DNA from: an uncultured Saprospirales bacterium
GTDB lineage: Bacteria; Bacteroidota; Bacteroidia; Chitinophagales; Saprospiraceae
Direction: 5' to 3'
Length of the DNA stretch: 64,000 nucleotides
Assembly: GCA_937926355.1 (NCBI GenBank)
Contig: CALAZP010000072.1
Coordinates: forward strand, 3,842 to 67,841
How positions within the stretch are numbered: the stretch's first letter is position 1; every line of letters starts with the position of its first letter. Shown in pieces: positions 9,881-18,921 of this stretch. A program made the position numbers and the translations under genes. Below the pieces are notes generated by a model that saw only the letters and a list, made by a program, of their open reading frames with translations, was not told the DNA's origin and did no database searches.

Positions 9881-11361
9881 TAGTGAGTCAATACTTTAGC
9901 TATATTCTTTTCCCAATTTTTAATAATCTTATTAGTATCCAAAAGATGATTAGGAGTAAAAACCCGCTCTTCCTCCCAAAGTGATTCCAAAGCTTGGATA
10001 TCTTTCCAAAAACCAGTTGCTAATCCAGCTAAAAAAGCAGCACCAATTGCCGTTGTCTCCGTTATTTTTGGTCTAATTACCTTTTCACCCAACAAGTTAG
10101 CTTGCATTTGCATAAGTAAATTATTATTACTAGCACCTCCGTCTACCTTTAAATTGGTGAATTTTGTGCCTGCATCTTTTTCCATTGCAACAATAATATC
10201 TCTTGAACTCAATGCGATTGCCTCTAATGCCGCTCTTGCAATATGCCCTTTGGATGTTCCTCGGGTAATCCCAAAAATAGCGCCGGTAGCCCCTGAATCC
10301 CAATGCGGAGCGCCCAGTCCAGATAGGGCGGGAATAAAAGTAACCCCGCCATTATCATCTACCGATGCTGCTAAGTTTTCTACCTCAGGAGCCGATTTAA
10401 TAATTCCTAAGTTGTCTCTTAACCACTGGATTAATGCACCAGCTATAAATACGCTTCCCTCTAGGGCGTAAACTACTTCATCCCCAATTTTCCAACCAAT
10501 GGTGGTTAACATTTTATTTTTTGAAAGAACAGGCTGATTACCTGTATTCATAATAGCAAAACAACCAGTTCCATAAGTATTTTTTACCTCTCCAGGATGA
10601 AGACATAACTGTCCAAATAAAGCTGCTTGCTGATCTCCAGCAATTCCAGCAATAGGTATCGCCTCCCCCAATAAGGAAACCTCCGTTTGACCAATAATTT
10701 GGCTAGAATCAGCAACCTCTGCTAGCATACTTTTAGGGATTTCTAAAATATTCAGTAGCTCCTCATCCCACTCCAGCGTATGAATATTAAATAAAAGAGT
10801 TCTGCTTGCATTGGTGACATCAGTAATATGATGTTTGCCACCAGTTAGATTCCAAATGAGCCATGAATCTATGGTACCAAAAGCTAATCCACCATTATGA
10901 GCCTTTTCTTTTAATTCCGCATTTTGATCAAGTATCCATTTTATTTTAGTTCCAGAAAAATAAGCATCTAATACCAATCCTGTTTTCTGTAGAAAAACAT
11001 TATCCTTGCCAGCTGCCGTGAGCGCCTGACAGGTGGAAGCAGTTCTTCGGTCTTGCCAAACAATTGCATTTCCCACTGGTTGGCCGGTTTCTCTATCCCA
11101 AACCACGGTAGTTTCTCGCTGATTGGTTATTCCAATTGCACTGACTTCTGATGCTTGTACCCCTTGTTCCACCAAAACTGATTTGATGGCTCTCAATTGG
11201 GTATCCCATATCTCGTTAGCATCGTGTTCTACCCAACCTTCCTTTGGAAAATATTGAGGGAATTCATATTGGGCCACTCCAACTTGTTGTCCATTATGGT
11301 CAAAAAGAATAGCCCTAGAGCTAGTAGTTCCCGCATCTATAGCCAAAACATATTTTTTCAT
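9880..11361 (-). CDS. glpK: glycerol kinase
   Basis: The protein has 493 residues, matching E. coli GlpK in length. It has the FGGY-kinase phosphate loop AIDAGTTSSRAILFD at the N-terminus, GITNQRETTVVWDR and IVWQDRRT, and the C-terminal ATP-site segment LKVDGGASNNNLLMQMQAN. It phosphorylates glycerol to glycerol 3-phosphate. It is first in the glpK-glpD-glpF run. The upstream gap of 87 bp to the LOG-family gene must hold the promoter. I see no glpR-type regulator nearby, so how the operon is induced remains open. Confidence 0.97.
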   Translation of the reverse strand: MKKYVLAIDAGTTSSRAILFDHNGQQVGVAQYEFPQYFPKEGWVEHDANEIWDTQLRAIKSVLVEQGVQASEVSAIGITNQRETTVVWDRETGQPVGNAIVWQDRRTASTCQALTAAGKDNVFLQKTGLVLDAYFSGTKIKWILDQNAELKEKAHNGGLAFGTIDSWLIWNLTGGKHHITDVTNASRTLLFNIHTLEWDEELLNILEIPKSMLAEVADSSQIIGQTEVSLLGEAIPIAGIAGDQQAALFGQLCLHPGEVKNTYGTGCFAIMNTGNQPVLSKNKMLTTIGWKIGDEVVYALEGSVFIAGALIQWLRDNLGIIKSAPEVENLAASVDDNGGVTFIPALSGLGAPHWDSGATGAIFGITRGTSKGHIARAALEAIALSSRDIIVAMEKDAGTKFTNLKVDGGASNNNLLMQMQANLLGEKVIRPKITETTAIGAAFLAGLATGFWKDIQALESLWEEERVFTPNHLLDTNKIIKNWEKNIAKVLTH

Positions 11362-11448
11362 AGTTTCTTCTTTTCTTTCTCATAAAACTATGAAAACGAT
11401 TCAATAAATTAGGTACGAATTAATTAAAAGATGGTTTACCGTATAAAT

Positions 11449-12204
11449 TTACAGCTCATAATTGGGACCTAGTTCAGATGATTTTTCTGCGTAATATCCA
11501 TTGATGATTCTTACCACTTCCTCTGGATCATCAGTTATTGGCATCAAATCAAGATCTTTTTCGCTAATATTATGCTCCTTTTCTAACATCACTTCCTTAA
11601 TCCAACCAATGAGTCCTGACCAAAATGAACTTCCCACCAAAATTATGGGGACTTTGGATATTTTATTGGTTTGTACCAAAGTGAGGGTTTCAAATAATTC
11701 ATCCATGGTACCAAAACCGCCTGGAAGTGCAACAAATGCTTGTGCGTATTTAACAAACATTACCTTTCTTACAAAGAAATATCTAAAGCTTAGGTTTTTA
11801 TTGTAATCAATATATTGGTTGTGACCCTGTTCAAAAGGTAAATCAATATTTAGACCGACTGAAGTTCCTCCAGCTAGTGATGCCCCTTTATTACCAGCTT
11901 CCATGATACCAGGACCTCCTCCAGTAATAATACCATATCCTTCTTCCGTCAACAATCTGGCAATATCCAATGCCAATTTGTAGAAAGGATGATCTGGGGA
12001 AGTTCTAGCTGAACCAAAAATAGAAACACAAGGACCTATGGCATTCATACTTTCGAAACCTTCGACAAACTCAGAGATGACCTTAAACATTGTCCAGGAA
12101 TTTTCCCCTTTAAGATGTCTTCCCCACTGTTTCATTTGCTTACCTCCAGAATGACTTACAGCGTATTGATTATGATGCTTCATAGAATTTATTTTAGGTT
12201 CCAT
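11449..12204 (-). CDS. LOG-family (lysine decarboxylase-like fold) nucleotide phosphoribohydrolase
   Basis: The 251-residue protein shows both LOG hallmarks: GGGPGIMEAGNKGA and PGGFGTMDELFE. Family members remove ribose 5-phosphate from nucleoside monophosphates. Plant and bacterial LOG enzymes release free cytokinins, and others act as general nucleotide nucleosidases. The mature fold begins at about residue 30 and an ATG at codon 8 is an alternative start. The gene overlaps the end of the NtrC-type regulator by 16 bp on the same strand, so the two are co-transcribed. The in vivo substrate is unknown. Confidence 0.86.
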   Translation of the reverse strand: MEPKINSMKHHNQYAVSHSGGKQMKQWGRHLKGENSWTMFKVISEFVEGFESMNAIGPCVSIFGSARTSPDHPFYKLALDIARLLTEEGYGIITGGGPGIMEAGNKGASLAGGTSVGLNIDLPFEQGHNQYIDYNKNLSFRYFFVRKVMFVKYAQAFVALPGGFGTMDELFETLTLVQTNKISKVPIILVGSSFWSGLIGWIKEVMLEKEHNISEKDLDLMPITDDPEEVVRIINGYYAEKSSELGPNYEL

Positions 12205-13358
12205 ACATTCTGAATCACATCATCCAGAATTATTTTTTGTTCACTTAATATGATCAAACGTTCAATTACGTTTCTCAGTTCTCGAATGTTGCCCCCCCAA
12301 CTCACTTTTTTTAGTTTTTCAACAGCCTCTGCCTCTATTTTCTTTTTACCAATTCCATACTCTTCGCAGATTTGTGTAATAAAATGATCAATTAACAAAG
12401 GAATATCCTCCGAGCGTTCATTTAAAGAAGGAACCTCAACAATAATAACTGCCAATCGGTGATAGAGATCCTCTCTAAACCTCCCTGCTTCAATTTCCTT
12501 TTTGAGGTCTTTATTGGTAGCCGCCAAAACCCTTACATTTACTTTAATATCTTTCTCCCCTCCTACCCGGGTTATTTTATGTTCCTGTAATGCACGCAAA
12601 ACTTTGGCTTGTGCAGAAAGGCTCATATCTCCAATTTCATCTAGAAACAATGTCCCCTGATCTGCTTGTTCAAACTTTCCTATTCGTTGTTTGATAGCCG
12701 TAGTAAAAGCACCTTTTTCGTGCCCAAATAATTCACTCTCTATTAATTCAGCAGGAATAGCTGCACAATTAACCTCCACCAAAGGGCTTCCAGACCGCTC
12801 ACTTTTTGAGTGTAACCTCCTAGCAATTAATTCCTTACCACTTCCATTGGGTCCAGTAATCAACACTCGAGCTTCAGTGGGGGCAACTTTGTCAACGGTC
12901 TCTAATATTTTTTTTATTGCTGGCGATTCACCTATAATTTCACCCAATTTTACACCTGTTATTTTCCTTTTTAGGCTTTTGGTTTCGGTGATCAAACTAC
13001 TTTTGTCCATTGCATTACGAATGGTAATCAGCAACCTATTTAAGTCAGGCGGCTTCGAAATAAAATCAAAAGCACCCATTTTAACTGCTTCTACCGCTGT
13101 ATCGATGGTGCCATGGCCAGAAATCATAATAACAGAGGAATCCGGAGAGAGTACCATTAATCTTTCCAAAACCTCCATACCATCCATTTTAGGCATCTTA
13201 ATGTCCAATAAAACCACATCAAAAAAGGTTCGCTTTACTTTCACCAACCCTTCCATACCATCAGTGGCCTCCGTCACCTCGTATTTTTCAAATTCTAAAA
13301 TTTCCCGCAAAGTCCTGCGAATACTAGACTCATCATCAATGATTAATACTTTAGGCAT
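12189..13358 (-). CDS. NtrC-type response regulator with AAA+ domain, altered GAFTGA loop, no DNA-binding domain
   Basis: The protein has 389 residues. The receiver domain (about 1-120) has the acidic pair D8-D9, phospho-acceptor D52 and K102. The AAA+ domain (about 138-375) has Walker A GPNGSGKE (169-176), Walker B GTLFLDEIGD and the arginine-finger segment FREDLYHRL. In sigma-54 activators the loop contacting sigma-54 is GAFTGA. Here it reads GAFTTA at 216-221. The protein ends at residue 389, just after the AAA+ lid, without the Fis-type helix-turn-helix of NtrC (usually 450-470 residues). No kinase gene is adjacent. It overlaps the LOG gene by 16 bp, and no missing domain is visible in another frame. 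Confidence 0.9.
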   Translation of the reverse strand: MPKVLIIDDESSIRRTLREILEFEKYEVTEATDGMEGLVKVKRTFFDVVLLDIKMPKMDGMEVLERLMVLSPDSSVIMISGHGTIDTAVEAVKMGAFDFISKPPDLNRLLITIRNAMDKSSLITETKSLKRKITGVKLGEIIGESPAIKKILETVDKVAPTEARVLITGPNGSGKELIARRLHSKSERSGSPLVEVNCAAIPAELIESELFGHEKGAFTTAIKQRIGKFEQADQGTLFLDEIGDMSLSAQAKVLRALQEHKITRVGGEKDIKVNVRVLAATNKDLKKEIEAGRFREDLYHRLAVIIVEVPSLNERSEDIPLLIDHFITQICEEYGIGKKKIEAEAVEKLKKVSWGGNIRELRNVIERLIILSEQKIILDDVIQNVWNLK

Positions 13359-13427
13359 AACCTAATTATTAGATTAAAAAAATATTTAATACGATGTAAA
13401 ATTGAACAATTTTATTGAAAAAAGGAA

Positions 13428-14621
13428 TTACTGATCTTTCAATGAACAAATTGCCAACCAAGCCATGAGTCCTGCACCAGTTTGAAGCGCCTCTTCATCA
13501 ATATTAAATTGACCGGAGTGAACTTGATGACTATAGTCCCCTTCTTCATTATCTGTACCTAAACGGTAAAAACAACCTGGAATGATGTGGGTATAAAAGG
13601 CAAAATCTTCGGAAGTCAAGCGCATTGGTAATTCTTTGACATTTTCGATACCCAAAAATTCCTGAGCATATTTCCTACATTTTTCAGTCAACCCCTCCTC
13701 ATTGACCAAAAATGGGTAACCTTTTCGAATGGTAATCTCTGCATCCCCGCCCATACTCCTTGCCATTCCTTCAATTAATTTTTTTATTCTTTTTAACCCT
13801 TCTTTTCTCCAATTTTCATCAAATGTCCGAAAGGTACCTTTTAAATGGACTTCATCAGGAATGACGTTATATGTTCCCCCAACGGATTGAATGCTGCCAA
13901 TATTTAACACGGTAGGAATTGCGGGATTACCAATTCTACTAACTATTTGTTGACAAGCAGTTATCACATGTGATGCAATAAGAATAGGGTCAACTGCTTG
14001 ATGCGGAACCGCACCATGACCACCTTTACCGCGTATATGAATTTCCAATTCGTCCGAAGAAGCCATCATCATTCCCGATCTAAACCCCACTTGCCCTGCT
14101 TTGAGTGTGGGATATACATGCTGTCCGATAATGCCAATGGGTTCAGGGTTCTCTAATACTCCTTCCTTAATCATCAAAGAAGCACCTCCTGGAGATAACT
14201 CTTCGCCTGGTTGGAAGATACATCTGACTTTACCAGCGAATTTAGATCTTAATTCATTCAGAGTAAAAAGTGCCCCCAATAAAGAGGTCATATGGACATC
14301 GTGGCCACAAGCGTGCATAATACCTGGGTGTTTGGATTTATAGGACACCTCATTCTGCTCATCAATAGGCAATGCATCCATATCCGCTCTTAGCGCAATG
14401 GTTTTTTCATACTCTTCTTTTTCCCCAATAATAGTGGCTACAATACCTGTTCCTCCTACCCCAGCAACAAATGGAATTCCATTTTCATCCAAAAGTTTCT
14501 GTATATATAGGGCCGTATTTTTTTCTTGAAAGGAAAGCTCAGGATATTGATGAAGGTGCCTTCTAATAGTCAATAACCTAGGATATAACTCCCTCGTTTT
14601 TTGTTTGATTTCTTCAATCAT
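13428..14621 (-). CDS. M20-family amidohydrolase/peptidase
   Basis: The metallo-amidohydrolase is related to N-acyl-amino-acid and hippurate hydrolases and has 397 residues from the ATG at 14621. The open frame extends 13 codons further to an ATG at 14660, but the family fold starts at MIEEIKQ. Metal-site motifs are ALRADMDALPI, MHACGHDVHM and the Glu pair in PGEELSPGGA. A dimerisation domain follows. It cleaves acyl groups from amino acids or related amides, probably in the cytoplasm. It lies downstream of an SLC13 carrier, which suggests the carrier brings in its substrate or removes the released acid. Confidence 0.88.
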   Translation of the reverse strand: MIEEIKQKTRELYPRLLTIRRHLHQYPELSFQEKNTALYIQKLLDENGIPFVAGVGGTGIVATIIGEKEEYEKTIALRADMDALPIDEQNEVSYKSKHPGIMHACGHDVHMTSLLGALFTLNELRSKFAGKVRCIFQPGEELSPGGASLMIKEGVLENPEPIGIIGQHVYPTLKAGQVGFRSGMMMASSDELEIHIRGKGGHGAVPHQAVDPILIASHVITACQQIVSRIGNPAIPTVLNIGSIQSVGGTYNVIPDEVHLKGTFRTFDENWRKEGLKRIKKLIEGMARSMGGDAEITIRKGYPFLVNEEGLTEKCRKYAQEFLGIENVKELPMRLTSEDFAFYTHIIPGCFYRLGTDNEEGDYSHQVHSGQFNIDEEALQTGAGLMAWLAICSLKDQ

Positions 14622-14698
14622 CCCATGAACATTTTTTCGGCACTTCACAGCACCACTCATTTACCCTTTTGCCGTAAGGCGTCTAAAATCAGCTCATA

Positions 14699-16144
14699 TT
14701 ATCCATTGGCTTGAAAAAGCCAAAGTACCAATGTTTGATTAAAAAGTGCAATTAATAAAATAGCTATGATATTTATGAGTAAACCCGCCTTAGCCATTTG
14801 AGTAACCGACAAATGACCACTAGCAAAAACGATGGCATTTGGAGGGGTTGACATCGGTAACATAAAGGCACAACTAGCAGCTAAAGTGACGGGAATACAA
14901 ATCAACAAAGGTGAAATTCCCAATCCAATGGCAATTCCCCCCACAACAGGTAAAAAAATAGTTACCAAAGCCACGTTGGATATCACCTCGGTAAGAAATA
15001 GGGATACCGCTGTTAATCCAATGGCAATTAGGAAACCAAAGTTGTCTTTCCCTTTAAAGAATGATCCAACATAGTCTACTAAGCCTACCTCGTATAAAGC
15101 TCCAGCCAAACTCAATCCTCCACCAAAAAGCAATAAAATTCCCCATGGTAATTTCTCCGTTGCTTTCCAATCTAAGACAAAAAGGTTTTCTTTAAAATTA
15201 ACAGGTACCATAAATAGGGCTAAAGTGGAAAGTAAGGCAATAGAAGTATCTGATAACTCCAACCAATCTACCCATACATTTATCTTAGACCGAAAAACCC
15301 AACTAAATGCCGTTAATAAAAAAATGATTAAGGTCCGCTTTTCTCCCAAAGACATTTTACCCAAAGCTCTAATCTGGCCTTCGATTAAAGGACCTGCTTC
15401 TTCAAAATTTCCAAGTCTAGTGGGAAAAATAACTTTAACAATTAAAAAATAAGCTATCGAAATTAAAATTATTGCAAAGGGCAAGCCTAAAACAATCCAC
15501 TTTGCAAAGGTCATCTCTATTTGATAGGTTTCCAGCATAAAAGCAGCAAAAACAACATTGGGTGGGGTTCCGATAATGGTGGCTGTCCCTCCAATATTAG
15601 CAGCATATGCAATTCCTAACATAATACTTAAAGAAAAATAACGAATCCCCTTTGAGGATGGACCCCTAGATTGAGAAGTTAATAAATCTATCACCGACAA
15701 AGCAATAGGTAGCATCATTATCGTAGTTGCAGTATTACTGATCCACATACTCATAAATCCGGTAGCTACCATAAACCCGAGTATTATTCCATTGGCGTTA
15801 GTTCCGGTTATTTTGACTATGTTAAGCGCAATCCTTCGGTGTAAATTCCATTTTTCCATTGCCAGAGCTAACATGAATCCTCCCATAAATAAATAGACGA
15901 TGGGATTAGCATAAGGAGCTGCAGCAGTTTTAAGATCGTAAATACCCAAAATAGGCAGGAAAATCATGGGCAAAATGGCCGTCACAGGTATAGGAACAGC
16001 TTCTGTAATCCACCAGACTAACATCAATACCCCTAATGCAAGTACCTTCCAAGCATCAACTGTAATCACTGTTGGGCCGGGAATAAGTCTAAAAGCGACA
16101 AATAATAGAGGACCTAAAAAAAAGCCAACTTGCTTTAATTTCAT
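14699..16144 (-). CDS. SLC13/DASS-family sodium-anion symporter
   Basis: The 481-residue inner-membrane carrier has about twelve hydrophobic segments. It shows the DASS features WWITEAVPIPVTAILPM near the N-terminus, the SNT-type site WISNTATTIMMLPIAL, the second site SCAFMLPMSTPPNAIVFASG, and GTPPNVVFA. Such carriers import C4-dicarboxylates, citrate or sulfate with sodium. It starts 2 bp after the stop of the lipoprotein gene at 16147 and is followed by an M20 amidohydrolase, so all three form one transcription unit. Which anion is carried is not readable. Confidence 0.9.
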   Translation of the reverse strand: MKLKQVGFFLGPLLFVAFRLIPGPTVITVDAWKVLALGVLMLVWWITEAVPIPVTAILPMIFLPILGIYDLKTAAAPYANPIVYLFMGGFMLALAMEKWNLHRRIALNIVKITGTNANGIILGFMVATGFMSMWISNTATTIMMLPIALSVIDLLTSQSRGPSSKGIRYFSLSIMLGIAYAANIGGTATIIGTPPNVVFAAFMLETYQIEMTFAKWIVLGLPFAIILISIAYFLIVKVIFPTRLGNFEEAGPLIEGQIRALGKMSLGEKRTLIIFLLTAFSWVFRSKINVWVDWLELSDTSIALLSTLALFMVPVNFKENLFVLDWKATEKLPWGILLLFGGGLSLAGALYEVGLVDYVGSFFKGKDNFGFLIAIGLTAVSLFLTEVISNVALVTIFLPVVGGIAIGLGISPLLICIPVTLAASCAFMLPMSTPPNAIVFASGHLSVTQMAKAGLLINIIAILLIALFNQTLVLWLFQANG

Positions 16145-16146
16145 TC

Positions 16147-17484
16147 TTATTGGACTATTTCCTTAGTTTGAATATTCGATACGATCCACTTACCTACTTG
16201 CTCGCCTTGTTCCACCCCATATTTGATGGCTGGCATATAGTGAATTCCGCCGTATAATCTACTCAAAGCTGCTTCTTCGGATGCCTCTATGAAAGATTTA
16301 TATTTTCTAGCAGGAAGACCAAATTCCAGTTCTACTGTATCTTCATAGGGAAACTCTTCCCCGAATAAATGGGTCAATACAATAGCTGAGGCTCTAGATA
16401 TCACGCTGTGTCCGCTGGTGTATTCGGGAAATGGGGGAGTTTGCAATCCGGGCACCCAATTTTCATCTATATATTTATTGATCACTGTCTCTGGTCGAAT
16501 TAAATTGCTTCTGTATTTTTCATCCCAACAACTTATAAATGCATCAAATAGGGCAATAGAAGTCATCGCATAAGCCTCTATCGAACTACTAAAATCCGCT
16601 TCGGCCGTTTGACAAGCCACCCCTACAATTCCCATCCAATGTCCACCTGGTGTAATTTTTTTAATAGCGTACATCACGTGTCCAATATGCTGCGAAACAT
16701 AAGGATTACAATCCCAAAATTTGGAAATAGCAATTCTTTCTTCTCTATCGGCACCATCCAAAGCTTGATACACCTCCATCACTTCTTGATAAAAGGGACT
16801 GTTGGGAGTCATATCAAAGGGTGTCGGAGGAGGAGGAGCAAATTGCTGAGCACTATTAATAACCAATGGTCGTATTTCATTCCAATGGGGCTCAATTCCA
16901 TCCATATAGTCGGGAGGAGTGGGCTGCCAACGAGCTGGATTTTGATTGACGGCAAACTTAGGATAGGTTCTAGTTTGACTATACATATCCTTAGAAGCCC
17001 ATTGTAAAATATGAGTGGCAACTTGCTGACCGTATGCTATGCTATTGCGGAAAATTTTATTAGAAATACCTTCAGCTTTAATACGATTCATCAAATCCAC
17101 CTCAAATTCCTCCATCTGATGCTCTGAAAAAATTAATTCTTTACCAACATCTAAAAAAGCTTTTATGGAGGCTAATGCAAAATTAATGGTCACTCCTTCT
17201 TGTGGTTCTGGAATCTCCTTTAGCCCATTTACTTGTCCAGCTAAGGACCGATAACTAGGATCTCCCATCGCGTTAGCTTCGTATGCAGCAATACTGGCAT
17301 AGGCGTAGATTCTAGAAGCTACCGGAGGTGAAAATATATCATGAACAATAACATCAGATAATTGATGAACCATTTCATGGAGGTAAGACGGTTGGTTTTT
17401 AACCAATTCCAAACTAGCTTTTTCAGATTTACATCCAGCTAATCCAATGACCCCTATAACTATAATAGTATTTAACAATCGCAT
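16147..17484 (-). CDS. lipoprotein of the vanadium haloperoxidase / PAP2-phosphatase superfamily
   Basis: The protein has 445 residues. The N-terminus is a lipoprotein signal (VIGVIGLAGC, Cys18 as lipid anchor). In the C-terminal half the oxyanion-site motifs appear in order: KYRSNLIRP (K-x6-RP), EYTSGHSVISRA (variant of PSGH) and SRLYGGIH (SR-x5-H). These are the vanadate or phosphate ligands of vanadium haloperoxidases and acid phosphatases. The presumed site is the periplasmic face of a membrane. Haloperoxidase and phosphatase activity cannot be told apart from sequence. It is first in a run with the SLC13 carrier 2 bp downstream. Confidence 0.85.
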   Translation of the reverse strand: MRLLNTIIVIGVIGLAGCKSEKASLELVKNQPSYLHEMVHQLSDVIVHDIFSPPVASRIYAYASIAAYEANAMGDPSYRSLAGQVNGLKEIPEPQEGVTINFALASIKAFLDVGKELIFSEHQMEEFEVDLMNRIKAEGISNKIFRNSIAYGQQVATHILQWASKDMYSQTRTYPKFAVNQNPARWQPTPPDYMDGIEPHWNEIRPLVINSAQQFAPPPPTPFDMTPNSPFYQEVMEVYQALDGADREERIAISKFWDCNPYVSQHIGHVMYAIKKITPGGHWMGIVGVACQTAEADFSSSIEAYAMTSIALFDAFISCWDEKYRSNLIRPETVINKYIDENWVPGLQTPPFPEYTSGHSVISRASAIVLTHLFGEEFPYEDTVELEFGLPARKYKSFIEASEEAALSRLYGGIHYMPAIKYGVEQGEQVGKWIVSNIQTKEIVQ

Positions 17485-17608
17485 ATTTTAAAAATTTTGA
17501 AACTTGACTTAAAATTAAGAGTTTATATTCAAAGGCCTATTGATATTAATCATTTTTAAAATCAAAAAACACCTGAACAGGGATTACCGTTTATCTAAAA
17601 AAAATGGA

Positions 17609-18847
17609 ATGGGAAGTAAACGTTCTTGGTTGTTAGGGTTGCTGTTATTGGGGTTATCCAATTTAGTCGGACAAAACAGGTCGTTAAAACTTGAACCCAT
17701 TACCTCCAAATTGGAAATCCCTTTTGAACTAGAGCAAAACTTCGTTATACTTTCAGTCCTTTTTGACAATACCATACCTTTGAATTTCATTTTTGATACT
17801 GGTTCAGAGCAGAGTCTGTTGATTGATAAGAATATATCAGATATTCTACAGCTACCATACAGTCGAGAGTTTAAGGTAATTGGAGCTGACCAGAGTACCA
17901 TATTGAAAGCTTACTTAGTACAAAGTATTGATTTACTCATGGGTAAATTTCAAGTCAAGAACAAACCTATTTTAGTTTTGGATCAAGACTATTTTCAATT
18001 TGAAAAATATACCGGTTTAAAAATTCATGGGATTTTAGGTGCAGATATTTTTAGAACTTTTTCGGTCAAAATCAACTATCGAAAGAGAATACTAACTCTA
18101 ATCAATCACGAACGTCTAGAAAAACATCTCAAGAAAGGATACCAAAAAGTTCAATGTGAATTTTATAAATCCAAGCCCTATATCAATGGATTTGCCACTA
18201 TGGAGGATAAAAGTCAAATACCATTAAAATTACTTTTAGATACAGGAGCTGGACTTTCAATGTTGGTTTATACCAATTCGGATTCTACTTTAACCCCTCC
18301 GTCCAAGACCATCATTAATCCAATAGGATTCGGTCTTGGTGGGTATTTAGAAGGTTATCTAGGCAGAATTCAACAATTTAAGATCAATGACCAATTATTT
18401 TTCAATGAGTTAACTACCAATTTCCAAGAAATTGATACTACAATTTCAGAAATACGGGAAAACGCCCCTAACGGAATACTGGGTAATTTGATTCTACAAA
18501 GATTTACCATAATTATTGATTACGTTAAGGGTGAGGTGTACCTTAAACCTCACAGAAAATTCAATAAAAAAATAAAGTTTGATCAATCTGGATTAATTCT
18601 TATTGCAGGTGGGCCAGAACTCAAAGAATTTTATGTTCATAAAGTAATTCCCAATAGTCCTGCAGCTTTAGCAGGAGTTAAAGCTGGAGACTTAATACTC
18701 AAAGTTAATCATTGGCCAAGTGGGTTGCTCACTTTATATTCTATTAGAAACAAACTCAAGAAGAAACCAGGAAAAAAAATCAAATTAACTGTCCTCAGAG
18801 AAGAAGAAAAAAAAGTATTTAATTTTACTTTGAAAACACTTATTTGA
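17609..18847 (+). CDS. secreted retropepsin-like aspartic protease with C-terminal PDZ domain
   Basis: The protein has 412 residues from the ATG at 17609 (MGSKRSWLLGLLLLGLSNLVG), a clear signal peptide. The open frame reaches back to 17540, but those 23 residues are charged and precede the signal. Two pepsin-like halves follow: FIFDTGSEQSLLID (about residue 70) and LLLDTGAGLSML (about 210), each with a catalytic DTG. GILGADIFRTF and GILGNLILQRF are the psi-loop segments. A PDZ domain (about 325-405) ends the protein with VIPNSPAALAGVKAGDLIL. It is likely periplasmic and involved in protein turnover. Confidence 0.85.
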   Translation: MGSKRSWLLGLLLLGLSNLVGQNRSLKLEPITSKLEIPFELEQNFVILSVLFDNTIPLNFIFDTGSEQSLLIDKNISDILQLPYSREFKVIGADQSTILKAYLVQSIDLLMGKFQVKNKPILVLDQDYFQFEKYTGLKIHGILGADIFRTFSVKINYRKRILTLINHERLEKHLKKGYQKVQCEFYKSKPYINGFATMEDKSQIPLKLLLDTGAGLSMLVYTNSDSTLTPPSKTIINPIGFGLGGYLEGYLGRIQQFKINDQLFFNELTTNFQEIDTTISEIRENAPNGILGNLILQRFTIIIDYVKGEVYLKPHRKFNKKIKFDQSGLILIAGGPELKEFYVHKVIPNSPAALAGVKAGDLILKVNHWPSGLLTLYSIRNKLKKKPGKKIKLTVLREEEKKVFNFTLKTLI

Positions 18848-18879
18848 CCAGGATAATTTTAATTGTCTCTAAAAATTCT

Positions 18880-18887
18880 TATTTTTG
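18880..18887 (+). promoter_or_regulatory. Bacteroidota-type -7 promoter element for rplU
   Basis: TATTTTTG matches the TAnnTTTG -7 consensus described for Bacteroidota sigma factors. It lies 34 bp before the rplU ATG in the gap after the protease gene. A TTG at 18863-18865 could be the upstream element, though the 14-bp spacer is shorter than usual. Transcription would start close to 18893. Confidence 0.5.
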
Positions 18888-18921
18888 CGGGTCAATTAAA
18901 TAATAAACAAAATTATCTCAC

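Noticed and set aside
12691..13365. 224-codon open frame on the plus strand opposite the NtrC-type gene
   Set aside because: It is the reverse-strand shadow of a well-supported gene, with no family features and low-complexity Ser/Ile/Leu content.
13397..13414. TAAAATTG-AA-CAATTTTA inverted repeat before the NtrC-type gene
   Set aside because: The arms contain only one G/C pair and the spacer is 2 bp. In this AT-rich DNA it is easily a chance event, and no promoter signal supports it.
16609..17007. 132-codon plus-strand frame inside the haloperoxidase-like lipoprotein gene
   Set aside because: It is antisense to conserved coding sequence. Composition is unlike real genes here and no start signal is visible.
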